Virus record (IMG/VR): IMGVR_UViG_3300020436_000114
Location: 1 to 21,894 of that record
Direction: 5' to 3' (one strand)
DNA length: 21,894 nucleotides
Source of the DNA: a virus
Position numbers and translations under genes: made by a program. The notes below the pieces were generated by a model, which made no database searches, was not told the origin of the DNA, and was given only the letters and a program-made list of their open reading frames with translations. Numbering within the stretch: position 1 is the stretch's first letter; each line of letters opens with the position of its first letter. Below, piece by piece: positions 7,846 through 14,731 of the stretch.

Positions 7846-8086
7846 CTTTTCTCAAATCCGTATCATGTTTTCTACTACCTCTAATAAAAGAGTTTACTCT
7901 ACCCATAGCCCATGCTGCCATAGGTACATTTCTACTACCACTAGAAAGATATGCAGCTTGACCTCTTTTGTACACCTTTTTAAGTGTACCAAGAGATATG
8001 CCAGAACTTTTAGCTTTTGCTGCTAGTCCTTTACCACCACTACTTTTTTTCTTTACTGGCTTTTTCTTCTTCTTCTTTACTGCCAC
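7814..8086 (-). CDS. Lysine-rich small phage protein with LGTLKKVYKRG...AWAMGRVNSFI motif
   Basis: I choose the GTG at 8086 (90 residues, MAVKKKKKKPV...) because a GGAG lies 6 bases before it. Upstream candidates (GTG 8104, ATG 8098) lack such a site. After a poly-lysine opening come SGISLGTLKKVYKRGQAAY (about 32-50) and AAWAMGRVNSFIRG. I recall this pair of blocks from many unannotated proteins of cyanophages and other aquatic phages. The C-terminus is again KKKTKKKK. The 5' end overlaps the preceding small gene and the 3' end overlaps the next. Near its stop is an A-AAA-AAG heptamer in the reading phase known from dnaX-type slippery sites (7829-7823). Function is unknown. Confidence 0.75.
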   Translation of the reverse strand: MAVKKKKKKPVKKKSSGGKGLAAKAKSSGISLGTLKKVYKRGQAAYLSSGSRNVPMAAWAMGRVNSFIRGSRKHDTDLRKGAKKKTKKKK

Positions 8087-8222
8087 AACATTCTCCATTC
8101 TCACAACAGTCTAGCAAGGCTTGTTTATATCCAAGCAATTGATTTTGCTCTGCACTTAATGTAGCTATTTGTTGTGGTATTTCTTTTAAACGTCTTTCAA
8201 TATCTTCTTTTGTTAATGCCAT
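8040..8222 (-). CDS. Small coiled-coil protein with CC..G.CC cluster
   Basis: A 60-residue protein with an ATG start after an AAGGTAGAAG leader. Residues 1-38 form a likely coiled coil (KEDIERRLKEIPQQIATLSA followed by EQNQLLGYKQALLD), then a cysteine group CCENGECCG (39-47), then a Glu/Lys tail. Four clustered cysteines could bind a metal or form disulphides, but nothing in the sequence decides this. It overlaps the next gene by 47 bases in another frame. The coiled coil with a 'NQLLGYKQAL' turn recalls small phage proteins annotated only as hypothetical. Confidence 0.7.
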   Translation of the reverse strand: MALTKEDIERRLKEIPQQIATLSAEQNQLLGYKQALLDCCENGECCGSKEEEEKASKEKK

Positions 8223-8230
8223 TTTATCTT

Positions 8231-8563
8231 CTACCTTTTCTTTTTAGATTTAGCTTTTTTAGCTTTGTTTCTTTTACTTATTGCTTTTGCTTTTTTTCTA
8301 GCATCAGCTTTACTACTTGCACCCCAAGCATTTAAAGATAATAAAAGCCTAGTCTTTTCTCTCTTACCAGTTTTTTTATTTACCTTATACTCAGGACCTT
8401 TAGCTCCACCCATTCTAGCTAAAAAAGATGCTCTTCTAGGGTTATCACCACTTTTAACTGGTGGTCTTAATGTTCCACCTTTATAAGATGCTCTACCCTT
8501 AGCATTTAATCCACCCTTTGGATTCTTACCTGCTTTTCTTTGCCATGCTGGAGTTTTAGCCAT
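8231..8563 (-). CDS. DUF6321-like basic phage protein
   Basis: The ATG at 8563 gives 110 residues, beginning MAKTPAWQRKAGKNPKGGLN. A frame extension upstream would use a TTG (8578) and lie inside the previous gene, so I reject it. The blocks PAWQRKAGKNPKGGLNAKGR (4-23), DNPRRASFLARMGG and LSLNAWGASSKADARKKA match what I remember of the DUF6321 family in phages and large algal viruses. The assignment is from memory, and the family has no known function. The C-terminal 20 residues are almost all Lys/Arg/Ala. The TAATG overlap with the upstream gene indicates coupling. Confidence 0.75.
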   Translation of the reverse strand: MAKTPAWQRKAGKNPKGGLNAKGRASYKGGTLRPPVKSGDNPRRASFLARMGGAKGPEYKVNKKTGKREKTRLLLSLNAWGASSKADARKKAKAISKRNKAKKAKSKKKR

Positions 8564-8802
8564 TAATACAATATCCAATCACTTGCTATGTCATTCCAAT
8601 CTTTATATCTAGTTCTATTAGTATCTTTTTTTACAACTTCAAACTCTTCATGATTATAACACCAAAGCATTGTACTATCTTCATTAAAGTGTAGTATTCT
8701 ATTGTAAAAATGTTTTTCGCCATTCTGATCTTGTATATCCATACTACCTACTCCATTACAACTTAAAGAAAGTAATATAGGTATAGTTAATCTCTTAAGC
8801 AT
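8563..8802 (-). CDS. Small protein with N-terminal signal or lipoprotein-like segment
   Basis: I place the start at the ATG at 8802 (79 residues), which overlaps the tail-fibre stop by 8 bases. The GTG at 8826 lies deeper inside the fibre gene. The N-terminus MLKRLTIPILLSLSCNGVGS has Lys/Arg, a short hydrophobic core and a cysteine at about 15, as in a short signal peptide or weak lipobox. LSLSC is not an ideal lipobox. The rest is hydrophilic and aromatic (TMLWCYNHEEFEVV, RYKDWNDIASDWILY). If exported it could be an outer-membrane or periplasmic factor such as a superinfection or spanin-like lipoprotein. This is speculative. Confidence 0.65.
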   Translation of the reverse strand: MLKRLTIPILLSLSCNGVGSMDIQDQNGEKHFYNRILHFNEDSTMLWCYNHEEFEVVKKDTNRTRYKDWNDIASDWILY

Positions 8803-9904
8803 TTTCAAGAGCAGTAACCTTAACACTTAATTCTTGAATAGCTTTAATCATTGGAGCAATAAACTCTGAATATCTTAATCCTAGATTACCACTACCTCCA
8901 CCAGCAGATGGGTCTATATATCCAGCAAAGTCTTGTGTTGCTACAGAAAGTTCATCTAATGTTGCTTTAACATCTTGTGCAATTAAGCCATAATGTTTTC
9001 TAGTATGAACAATTTCAGCATGTTTTACATCACCAGCTTTTTTATTATCATTACCTGTTGGTTCGCCATCCTCATATTTTTGCTCAGGAGTATTTTTCCA
9101 TTTAAAACTTTTAGGTTTTAATTTATTAATAAAAGATAATCCTAAAGATGAATCAGCAATATTTTCTTTTAAGTCTTCATCAGAGGTTTGTATTGTACTA
9201 TTAGTAGCATAAATATCATTCCACCTATAACTACCTGTTCCTAAATTTTTAGCATCATCTGTATTTGGATACCATTGAGAACCATCCCAAATAACATTTT
9301 CACTTTGAGCGTGAAGATAATTGCTAGATGTAGCTATACTAAAAATACTTACAGTAGTTCCGTATATATATTGATGATTACTAGTATCATAAAAATATAA
9401 TCTTCCTGAAGCAGAACTTGAACCAACCCTTGGTATTAATATATTATTATCAGAATACATACACAATACTTCAGTATGTGAATTGTCTCCATCAGTTGTA
9501 AAAAACTTTAAATCTGTTCCATTTTCACTTGCACTCCATCCAGCAGAGCAAATAGCTTGTATTGATGCACCTACAATAAGATTATTTGAAGCATCTTCTG
9601 CTCCTAAGAATTCAATTATTCCTAATCTGTGAGTGTCTGCCATAGCAGCCCCATCATCTGTTATAAGCTGTAAACCAGCTCCTGCACTTGTACTACTAGC
9701 TGTTGATGTTTGTATTTTAAACCCAGGATTTGCTAATGCACCAATAATACCTGCACTTGTTGTTGCAAGTTGTAATGCAAAAGTAGTACCATTATCACCA
9801 TCTTTTACATTAACTAAAGTACTAGTATTACCTCCTCCATCTCTATCTACATGCAATAGTTGTTCATAACTATCTGCTATTGTTTGTCCTGTTAAAGCTG
9901 CCAT
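8795..9904 (-). CDS. Tail fibre/spike with C-terminal S74 intramolecular chaperone
   Basis: The protein has 369 residues, with a GGAG ribosome site and ATG start. Residues 1-60 (ALTGQTIADSYEQLLHVD, then DGDNGTTFALQLA) form the N-terminal module I recall from marine phage fibres, probably the virion-binding part. The middle is beta-rich. From about 225 the peptidase S74/endosialidase chaperone domain is clear: RWNDIYATNSTIQTSDEDLKENI, with S241 and K246 as the expected Ser-Lys pair for self-cleavage just before S241. HYGLIAQDVKATLDEL and the ending coiled coil IKAIQELSVKVTALEN follow. The chaperone trimerises the fibre and is then released. The fibre is short, in keeping with receptor binding by a podovirus. 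Confidence 0.9.
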   Translation of the reverse strand: MAALTGQTIADSYEQLLHVDRDGGGNTSTLVNVKDGDNGTTFALQLATTSAGIIGALANPGFKIQTSTASSTSAGAGLQLITDDGAAMADTHRLGIIEFLGAEDASNNLIVGASIQAICSAGWSASENGTDLKFFTTDGDNSHTEVLCMYSDNNILIPRVGSSSASGRLYFYDTSNHQYIYGTTVSIFSIATSSNYLHAQSENVIWDGSQWYPNTDDAKNLGTGSYRWNDIYATNSTIQTSDEDLKENIADSSLGLSFINKLKPKSFKWKNTPEQKYEDGEPTGNDNKKAGDVKHAEIVHTRKHYGLIAQDVKATLDELSVATQDFAGYIDPSAGGGSGNLGLRYSEFIAPMIKAIQELSVKVTALENA

Positions 9905-9916
9905 ATCTAAATCTCC

Positions 9917-10048
9917 TTATACTGATTGTTCCCAATTATTTTTTTGATTATCCCATAAGTCCACATGTGTTTCCCAAAAACTTTTAAGTGAAGCTATGGA
10001 TTCTTCTAAAATTGTTTTAAGTGTGTTTGTTATTCCTAATCTAGGCAT
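9917..10048 (-). CDS. 43-residue microprotein before the tail fibre
   Basis: The open frame starts MPRLGITNTLKTILEESIAS and ends in a Trp-rich amphipathic stretch (SFWETHVDLWDNQKNNWEQS). It begins 2 bases after the upstream stop, and its own stop is followed at once by the ribosome site of the fibre gene. It lacks a clear ribosome site of its own, so translation would depend on coupling. It fills the only gap between two structural genes. Small proteins just ahead of fibres can be assembly or virion attachment factors, but I cannot show that here. Confidence 0.55.
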   Translation of the reverse strand: MPRLGITNTLKTILEESIASLKSFWETHVDLWDNQKNNWEQSV

Positions 10049-10049
10049 T

Positions 10050-10394
10050 TTATGGTGCAAAGTAAATAACTACTTTGTCTCCTCCTGTTTGTAATGTTAG
10101 GTTTAACCATCTACCATATATAGTTACACCTTTAGGAAAGGTATCACTATTTGCAACAGTTGCACCATTTGTACCAGGTGCTGCTGCAGTTGTTCCATAA
10201 TGGAAACTTGTTGATTCAGGTGTAAGAGTAGCAAACTCTACATCTGTTAACATTGTTATAGCAACAATAACTGAACCTGTTGGTGGGGTGTATGCACTTG
10301 TAGTATCTGTATATGCTGCTCCAGTTTGACCTAAAGCAATATTTTGTGCTTCAACTACTGTGTAATTTTGAGCTGAACTTTTTCCAATAGCCAT
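10050..10394 (-). CDS. Small beta-rich virion protein, decoration-like
   Basis: A 114-residue protein with an ATG start and a strong AAGGAG site. It is rich in Thr, Ala and Val with alternating beta pattern. The block GSVIVAITMLTDVEFATLTPE (about 60-80) and the later FPKGVTIYGRWLNLTLQTGG are ones I recall from short structural-type proteins of cyanophages and other marine phages. It has no charge clusters, membrane segment or catalytic motif. A capsid decoration or small tail protein is likely from composition and place in the structural block. An upstream hairpin (10416-10451) may affect its transcript. Confidence 0.75.
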   Translation of the reverse strand: MAIGKSSAQNYTVVEAQNIALGQTGAAYTDTTSAYTPPTGSVIVAITMLTDVEFATLTPESTSFHYGTTAAAPGTNGATVANSDTFPKGVTIYGRWLNLTLQTGGDKVVIYFAP

Positions 10395-10415
10395 TTTCTT
10401 TCTCCTTGTTTATCG

Positions 10416-10451
10416 TATGCCTTTCCGTGCAAGAAATTTCACATGGGCATA
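10416..10451. other. Inverted repeat in the gap before the decoration-like gene
   Basis: TATGCC at 10416-10421 pairs with GGCATA at 10446-10451, with a GTG/CAC inner pairing possible. The heptamer TATCGTA also occurs as a direct repeat at 10411-10417 and 10450-10456, flanking the element. There is no T-run on the minus strand after it, so it is not a standard terminator. It may be an RNA processing or stabilising hairpin upstream of the ribosome site of the next gene. Confidence 0.35.
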
Positions 10452-10456
10452 TCGTA

Positions 10457-10552
10457 TTAACTTGCTTCTGTGTATTCAGATGTTTCTGTCATAGTAGTAG
10501 TTGATACCACAACTTCTGTTATTGTTGCTGTAGATATTACTACTTCTGTCAT
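10457..10552 (-). CDS. Possible 31-residue Thr/Val-rich microprotein
   Basis: The frame starts at an ATG that overlaps the previous stop as ATGA and encodes MTEVVISTATITEVVVSTTT followed by MTETSEYTEAS. It contains an internal near-repeat (TEVVIST / TEVVVST), alternates polar and beta-branched residues, and has no Lys or Arg, unlike the other microproteins here. The coupling and the lack of any other gene in this gap support it weakly. It is short enough to be chance. If real it could be a beta-strand-forming virion peptide. Confidence 0.4.
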   Translation of the reverse strand: MTEVVISTATITEVVVSTTTMTETSEYTEAS

Positions 10553-10983
10553 TCCTCATCTCTATCTCTTGTGCTATGTACTGTTGGTTCAAAACCTTGT
10601 AGCTTAATAACTGTTTTTTGAACTCTTCCAGTATTAGCATATCTTTTTCCTTCTATAACGCCTAAATTATATTGACGTTCCCAATAACTTGCAACTTGTA
10701 AAGTTTGTGGATTTAATTCATATCCTCTTTGAATAGCCTTAGCTACAATTGCATGTCTAAATTCTTCTGGAATATCTGGTTCTTCAGTATATCCTGTTGT
10801 TGTATTTGTAGTTCCTGTATCAGCAGAAACAAATTTATTAGGTCTTTTAACTGCAAATATAGTTACAGTTTTAACTTCATCTGGTGAATTATAAGTTGTT
10901 GCTGTATCGCCAACAGATCGTTTAACAATTGCTATTGCATCTCTTTCTACATAATATGCAAAATTACGTTGACTACTTGGCAT
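10549..10983 (-). CDS. Connector/adaptor protein, C-terminal half of a split gene
   Basis: A 144-residue protein beginning MPSSQRNFAYYVERDAIAIV, then a variable beta region, then DIPEEFRHAIVAKAIQRGYE (about 91-110) and SYWERQYNLGVIEGKRYANT. In phage head-tail adaptor proteins I recall a 'YYIEGDRLAIVE' strand in the middle and an 'LPSQFHEALVYKAIADGYK' helix near the end, in the same order. This protein therefore looks like the C-terminal half only, with the N-terminal half encoded at 11131-11400. The two halves are in the same reading frame, separated by a microprotein gene in another frame and by several in-frame stops. A connector role is likely; whether the halves assemble together is inference. 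Confidence 0.65.
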   Translation of the reverse strand: MPSSQRNFAYYVERDAIAIVKRSVGDTATTYNSPDEVKTVTIFAVKRPNKFVSADTGTTNTTTGYTEEPDIPEEFRHAIVAKAIQRGYELNPQTLQVASYWERQYNLGVIEGKRYANTGRVQKTVIKLQGFEPTVHSTRDRDEE

Positions 10984-11134
10984 TTTTATGTTTCATCATT
11001 ACAGAAAACTTAGCTGCCTTAGATGCTCCTTTATGTGGTTTATAACCACCTGCTGGGTTTTTCATTAACTTATATGTAGTCTTTCCTGTTTTCATCCAAT
11101 GATACCCTTTTGGGGCTGGTACTGATTTCATCAT
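10973..11134 (-). CDS. 53-residue basic microprotein inside the split connector
   Basis: The protein reads MMKSVPAPKGYHWMKTGKTT, then YKLMKNPAGGYKPHKGASKA and a Met/Lys/His-rich end. The ATG overlaps the upstream stop as ATGA and the 3' end overlaps the next start by 11 bases. I recall 'PKGYHWMK...KLMK...G.YKPHKGAS..AKF' from unannotated small proteins of marine phages, which supports a real gene. It lies between the two halves of an adaptor protein in the +2 frame relative to them. The function is unknown. Confidence 0.7.
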   Translation of the reverse strand: MMKSVPAPKGYHWMKTGKTTYKLMKNPAGGYKPHKGASKAAKFSVMMKHKNAK

Positions 11135-11400
11135 GTTATATCTCTCTTTTCTGGTCTAGTTCCTAATCTTGGAATATCATATCCATCATAATCTACTGAA
11201 ATTATTTCTATTATATCATCAGATAAACCATAATATCTTTGGTCTGCTACTGTACTAAATGTAAAAGCACCTTCTTTAATTCTTGTTTTTCTTGCAAAAT
11301 CATCCATAGCTTGATTTAAAAATAATCTAATTTGTGTTTCACTAAGTGTAGGATGATGTTGTCTTACCATTTCTATCATTTGTTTTTGTGTCATAGCCAT
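11131..11400 (-). CDS. Connector/adaptor protein, N-terminal half of a split gene
   Basis: An 89-residue protein: TQKQMIEMVRQHHPTLSETQ, then IRLFLNQAMDDFARKTRIKE and ADQRYYGLSDDIIEIISVDYDG. This is the usual N-terminal layout of phage head-tail adaptors: helix, 'LNxAxxDFxRxT' helix, then 'QRxYxLxDDIIEIxxVxxDG' strands. Such proteins are commonly about 200-250 residues, so this is short and stops after RPEKRDIT. The matching C-terminal portion is at 10549-10983. It abuts the upstream gene without a gap and starts at either of two ATGs two codons apart. Confidence 0.65.
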   Translation of the reverse strand: MAMTQKQMIEMVRQHHPTLSETQIRLFLNQAMDDFARKTRIKEGAFTFSTVADQRYYGLSDDIIEIISVDYDGYDIPRLGTRPEKRDIT

Positions 11401-12021
11401 TTATTTTTGACCTCTAATTCTTTGTAACTCAGCACGATAATCTTGTTCTAAATTTTGTGCAGAGGCTAACGTTGCATTTTGTAATTCTATATCTTCATTA
11501 GCATTTTCTTCAGAAGATAATTTAATCATAAACTTAGCAGCAGCTCCTAGTGATACAGCATATTCAGCACTACTAGGAAAATTATCAATAGCAGTTGCAT
11601 TATTTATATTATTGCTAGTATCAAAAACTGTAGGATATGCAAAACTTAATATCTCACCTTTTTGACTTGATGTAGGTGTATCTAGTATAAATAAACTACT
11701 ACCTTTATAATAAAATACTGGGTCTCTATCTTGAGTAGTATCAGCAAAATAGATAGAGCCTGAATCAGTAATTCTAGCAGATTGTCCATATGGAACTTCA
11801 TTAGCATAAAAACCATTTCTACTTACAGACAATATTCTACTATCACTTATATCAGTTGGATTACTAGTAACTTCTGTAAGTGTAGCATTTTGAATAAGAT
11901 TTTTTGTAGGTAAAGTATCAGCTACTTCTCTTGCTGTAGATAATAACATATCATCTAATGCATCAGTATCTGTTATTATTCTTCCTACTAAATCTTCTAC
12001 TTGTACTTTAAATGTTGACAT
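11401..12021 (-). CDS. Probable head-completion/connector protein
   Basis: A 206-residue protein: helical N-terminus (KVQVEDLVGRIITDTDALDD), a central beta region with PVFYYKGSSLFILDTPTSS, and a helical C-terminus (NFPSSAEYAVSLGAAAKFMI then an amphipathic helix to the end). The pattern of an 'EYAVxLGAAxKxM' helix followed by a long coiled C-terminus is common among phage adaptor proteins that sit under the portal. It is the first gene after the hairpin at 12042-12069 and has a purine-rich ribosome site (GAAAGAAG). No catalytic motif is present. Connector is the best call by order (after capsid, before adaptor) and style. Confidence 0.65.
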   Translation of the reverse strand: MSTFKVQVEDLVGRIITDTDALDDMLLSTAREVADTLPTKNLIQNATLTEVTSNPTDISDSRILSVSRNGFYANEVPYGQSARITDSGSIYFADTTQDRDPVFYYKGSSLFILDTPTSSQKGEILSFAYPTVFDTSNNINNATAIDNFPSSAEYAVSLGAAAKFMIKLSSEENANEDIELQNATLASAQNLEQDYRAELQRIRGQK

Positions 12022-12041
12022 TTCTTCTTTCTAACAGATTT

Positions 12042-12069
12042 GGGGTAAAACCTTTATACGTCTTACCCC
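12042..12069 (-). terminator. Strong hairpin between decoration and connector genes
   Basis: GGGGTAA (12042-12048) pairs perfectly with TTACCCC (12063-12069), with a 14-base loop. It is GC-rich for this genome and lies just after the decoration-like gene. On the minus strand it is followed by AAATCTG and not by a U-run, so it may act as an imperfect terminator or a 3'-end stabiliser that sets capsid mRNA apart from downstream genes. Confidence 0.5.
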
Positions 12070-12089
12070 TAGTTCTGCTTAACTATTTA

Positions 12090-12524
12090 TTAAGTTGCTA
12101 CAGTAATACCTGCATTAACTCCACTAACGCCATAAGCGTAGTAGATTGAACCATCAGTAAAAAGTTCTATAAAGTCTCCTTTTACTGCTGTATTGTCAAA
12201 GGCAATAGTATCACTTGCATCATCAGTAACAACATCAGAGTTTGCATCTATAAAGTGTGTTACCATAACATCACTTTGTCCATCACTAAGTATTACATCC
12301 TCACCACCACTATTATTGAGTGTTGCACCTGCAGCTACGTTAACAATGAATTTAGCATGAAAACCTACTCCTGCATTAGCTGGTGTAGGTAATGTTATAG
12401 TATATCCTGAACCTCCAGAATCAGTAATCATGAAAACTTTTCCTGAATCTGATTTACCTAGAGTAGTTGCAGCACTTATACTTTCAACTCCTGCTATTGT
12501 TCCTCCATGAAATGGTCTAGCCAT
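12090..12524 (-). CDS. Capsid decoration-type protein
   Basis: A 144-residue beta-rich protein with a strong GGGAGG ribosome site, placed 12 bases after the major capsid gene. The segment LGKSDSGKVFMITDSGGSGY, then TITLPTPANAGVGFHAKFIV, follows the 'DSGKvf.l....g.tvtLPaa..G..f.fiv' pattern of small phage head surface proteins. It has no cysteines or membrane segments. Decoration or head-fibre proteins typically follow the capsid gene and stabilise it from outside. The role is inferred from position and fold pattern. Confidence 0.7.
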   Translation of the reverse strand: MARPFHGGTIAGVESISAATTLGKSDSGKVFMITDSGGSGYTITLPTPANAGVGFHAKFIVNVAAGATLNNSGGEDVILSDGQSDVMVTHFIDANSDVVTDDASDTIAFDNTAVKGDFIELFTDGSIYYAYGVSGVNAGITVAT

Positions 12525-12536
12525 AGTTTACCTCCC

Positions 12537-13847
12537 TTAATCTGTTATTGTAAATAGTTTATGGGATTCTACTAAGGTTATACCAATACCTTCATCAGAC
12601 ATATATTGATCCTTTACTCCATCAAATGCATCATCAGTTTTGATGTTTGTTTGATAGACTGGTGGTCTATATACAGCATGAAAAAGGTTTTCATCAGATA
12701 CGATAAGCATTTGCTTATTGTGTGGTCCTCTAAGAACTGGTGTTGGAATTAACATAAGAACTCCATGAGGAGATTCTAATTGTCTGTAGTTAAAACCATA
12801 TGAACTTCTTTCAGTTGGTCCTAAGTTTACAGTCCAACCTGAAGCTCCAGCAATACCAGATGCACCGTCTATTTTAGAAAAATAACTCATTGCACCTCTA
12901 CCACAGAAAGCCATTTTCATACCTTCTTCAGGGACATATTGAAAAACTTTTTCCATATCATCCACAAAGTTGCTATATGAATATGTAGCTTCTGAGATAG
13001 TAAAGATATTTTGGTCATCACCTGAGCTTGAACCATGGTCTTCAATTGCAGTTATAATACCATTAGTAGTACGTACTGTATTACTATTAACATCTGTTAC
13101 TGCTGAATCAGAAAAAGAATCTGCACTTGCTGCTGGACCTCCATCACCAAGGTTTGTACCCTCAGGACTTGAGCCAAACAAGAAAGCTCTTTCTTTTTGG
13201 ATTTTATGCTCTTGTGCTTTTTGCATTCTAAGTCTTGCTAACTCAGAAGATTCTCCACGTAAAGCAGCAGCTTCTAAAGTACCTGTAATTTCTAAAGGTG
13301 TTTTAAAAATTTGTGTACTATTAAAAACTACTTTTAATTCATCAGACCATGCAGTAGGTGCAGTTGTACCTTCACCATGTGCATTACCTACTACTACGAA
13401 AACATCATTATCAGCAACGTCTATAGCAGCACTTCTATCTAAGTTTTTAAACTTAATAGATGATGTAGATACAGCAGTTGTAATTAATACATGTCCTCTT
13501 TTTGTAGTTTTAGTTGAATCAAAAACTTCACAAACTAAACCTACCCATGAACCATCAACAGAACTTGAAAGTCCTACGATACCATCTACGTCAGTTGCAG
13601 CAGATTCTGAATTATCAGCATTCAAAGATGCTGGGTTTGAAGCAGCAGAAAACTCTTGCTTTTGCCAAGGATTTCTATGTTCAAACATTTTAAAAACTGG
13701 GTCTGTTGGTGTTCTTTGCTCACGATTGGCTACTACAGTTGTAAAAGGTGTTACATCTGTCCATAGTTCTTTTACTACATCTGGACTAATGTAAAAATCT
13801 CGCCTATCAGTAAACAATACACCAGAGCCACTAAGATTTTTAGCCAT
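12537..13847 (-). CDS. Major capsid protein (HK97-fold, SU10/DUF5309-like)
   Basis: A 436-residue protein directly after the scaffold gene. The N-terminal region DVVKELWTDVTPFTTVVANR (24-43) matches the 'PxxTPF' start of this capsid group. Residues 201-225 (SELARLRMQKAQEHKIQKER followed by AFLFG) match the long spine-helix block I recall from SU10-type (DUF5309) capsid proteins. KMAFCGRGAMSYFSKI and MLIPTPVLRGPHNKQMLIVS are further expected P-domain pieces. An inserted beta region at about 85-165 probably forms a surface domain. No protease lies upstream, and a scaffold is encoded separately. Capsid identity is strong from gene order; the exact family is from memory. Confidence 0.88.
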   Translation of the reverse strand: MAKNLSGSGVLFTDRRDFYISPDVVKELWTDVTPFTTVVANREQRTPTDPVFKMFEHRNPWQKQEFSAASNPASLNADNSESAATDVDGIVGLSSSVDGSWVGLVCEVFDSTKTTKRGHVLITTAVSTSSIKFKNLDRSAAIDVADNDVFVVVGNAHGEGTTAPTAWSDELKVVFNSTQIFKTPLEITGTLEAAALRGESSELARLRMQKAQEHKIQKERAFLFGSSPEGTNLGDGGPAASADSFSDSAVTDVNSNTVRTTNGIITAIEDHGSSSGDDQNIFTISEATYSYSNFVDDMEKVFQYVPEEGMKMAFCGRGAMSYFSKIDGASGIAGASGWTVNLGPTERSSYGFNYRQLESPHGVLMLIPTPVLRGPHNKQMLIVSDENLFHAVYRPPVYQTNIKTDDAFDGVKDQYMSDEGIGITLVESHKLFTITD

Positions 13848-13852
13848 TTGTA

Positions 13853-14731
13853 TTATTTCCTTCTTTTATATGATTTACTAAGAAGAGCTTCATTAAACAT
13901 AGCTTCATCATCCATTTGAGGCTGTGAAGTTCCAGGGGCAACAGCTGTTGTTGTAGGAACTTTTAAAGCTTCATTTTGATTTTGAATAGCTTGTTTTTTT
14001 TGCTCTACTTGTTGTTGTTTAATTCCAGGAGATTTTTGAATATTATATAGCTTTACAAGTGAATCCATTGTGATGTTTTTAGGGTCTTGAGCCCAACCGA
14101 TAAAGTCGGCAGCTTTTACTTGGTCAAATCCATAAGCATTTTGTACTTGTGTATATGCTTGATTTACCATTTGTTTTTCTTGTTGCTTTGCAAATTGAGC
14201 TTGTTGCTGTTTTTGCCTAGCATACTCTAATCGCTCTACATAATCTAAACGTGCATCACGATATTTATCATATTGTATTCTATATTTAAACGAATCACTC
14301 TCTGGGTCGTTATAAGCATCAACCTCATTATAGGATATAGGTCTTTCAGGTTTGATTGGCTCTTCAATTGAATCAGAACGTAGCCTATTCTGGGATTCAT
14401 TGGAGACTGATGATTGTCTTACTTGCTCAAGTGCTTGTTTGTATTTATTTGCTTCTTCTGCAAGTATAGCTGCATCATTCTTTGCCTTATCAGTTTGTGA
14501 TTGCCAATATGCTATTCTGTTAGGGTCGTCTTTTGCAGATACTTCTGGTTGTACTTCAGCAACTGGATTGGCTTCTTCAGTTTGAGGTACTTCTTGATTT
14601 TGAACTCTTGTTGTTTGAGTAATTGTAGGCTCAGGTTGTATTGTATCTGCTGTAGGGTTTTCGTACATAAATGCACCGTCAACTCTATTATCTACCTGTG
14701 CTTCAGCATTACTTTGTTCTGTTTGTTCCAT
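13853..14731 (-). CDS. Scaffolding protein
   Basis: A 292-residue, Gln/Glu/Lys-rich, highly charged helical protein with a disordered acidic N-terminus (about 1-75), a central coiled coil (QTDKAKNDAAILAEEANKYK, then EYARQKQQQAQFAKQQEKQM) and a basic C-terminus ending SKSYKRRK. Scaffold proteins of P22 type end in a basic helix-turn-helix that binds the capsid protein, which fits. The ATG overlaps the portal stop as TAATG with GGAGG just before it. Lying between portal and capsid genes makes the call strong despite low sequence conservation in this class. Confidence 0.85.
   Translation of the reverse strand: MEQTEQSNAEAQVDNRVDGAFMYENPTADTIQPEPTITQTTRVQNQEVPQTEEANPVAEVQPEVSAKDDPNRIAYWQSQTDKAKNDAAILAEEANKYKQALEQVRQSSVSNESQNRLRSDSIEEPIKPERPISYNEVDAYNDPESDSFKYRIQYDKYRDARLDYVERLEYARQKQQQAQFAKQQEKQMVNQAYTQVQNAYGFDQVKAADFIGWAQDPKNITMDSLVKLYNIQKSPGIKQQQVEQKKQAIQNQNEALKVPTTTAVAPGTSQPQMDDEAMFNEALLSKSYKRRK

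Noticed and set aside
8563-8826. Longer GTG start for the 79-residue signal-bearing protein
   Set aside because: It lies 32 bases inside the fibre gene without a ribosome site, and the added residues only lengthen the hydrophobic stretch; the ATG at 8802 gives a normal signal-like N-terminus.
12970-13794. Long plus-strand open frame (274 codons) opposite the capsid gene
   Set aside because: It is antisense to a confident major capsid gene, has no ribosome site, and its composition reflects the codon pattern of the opposite strand.
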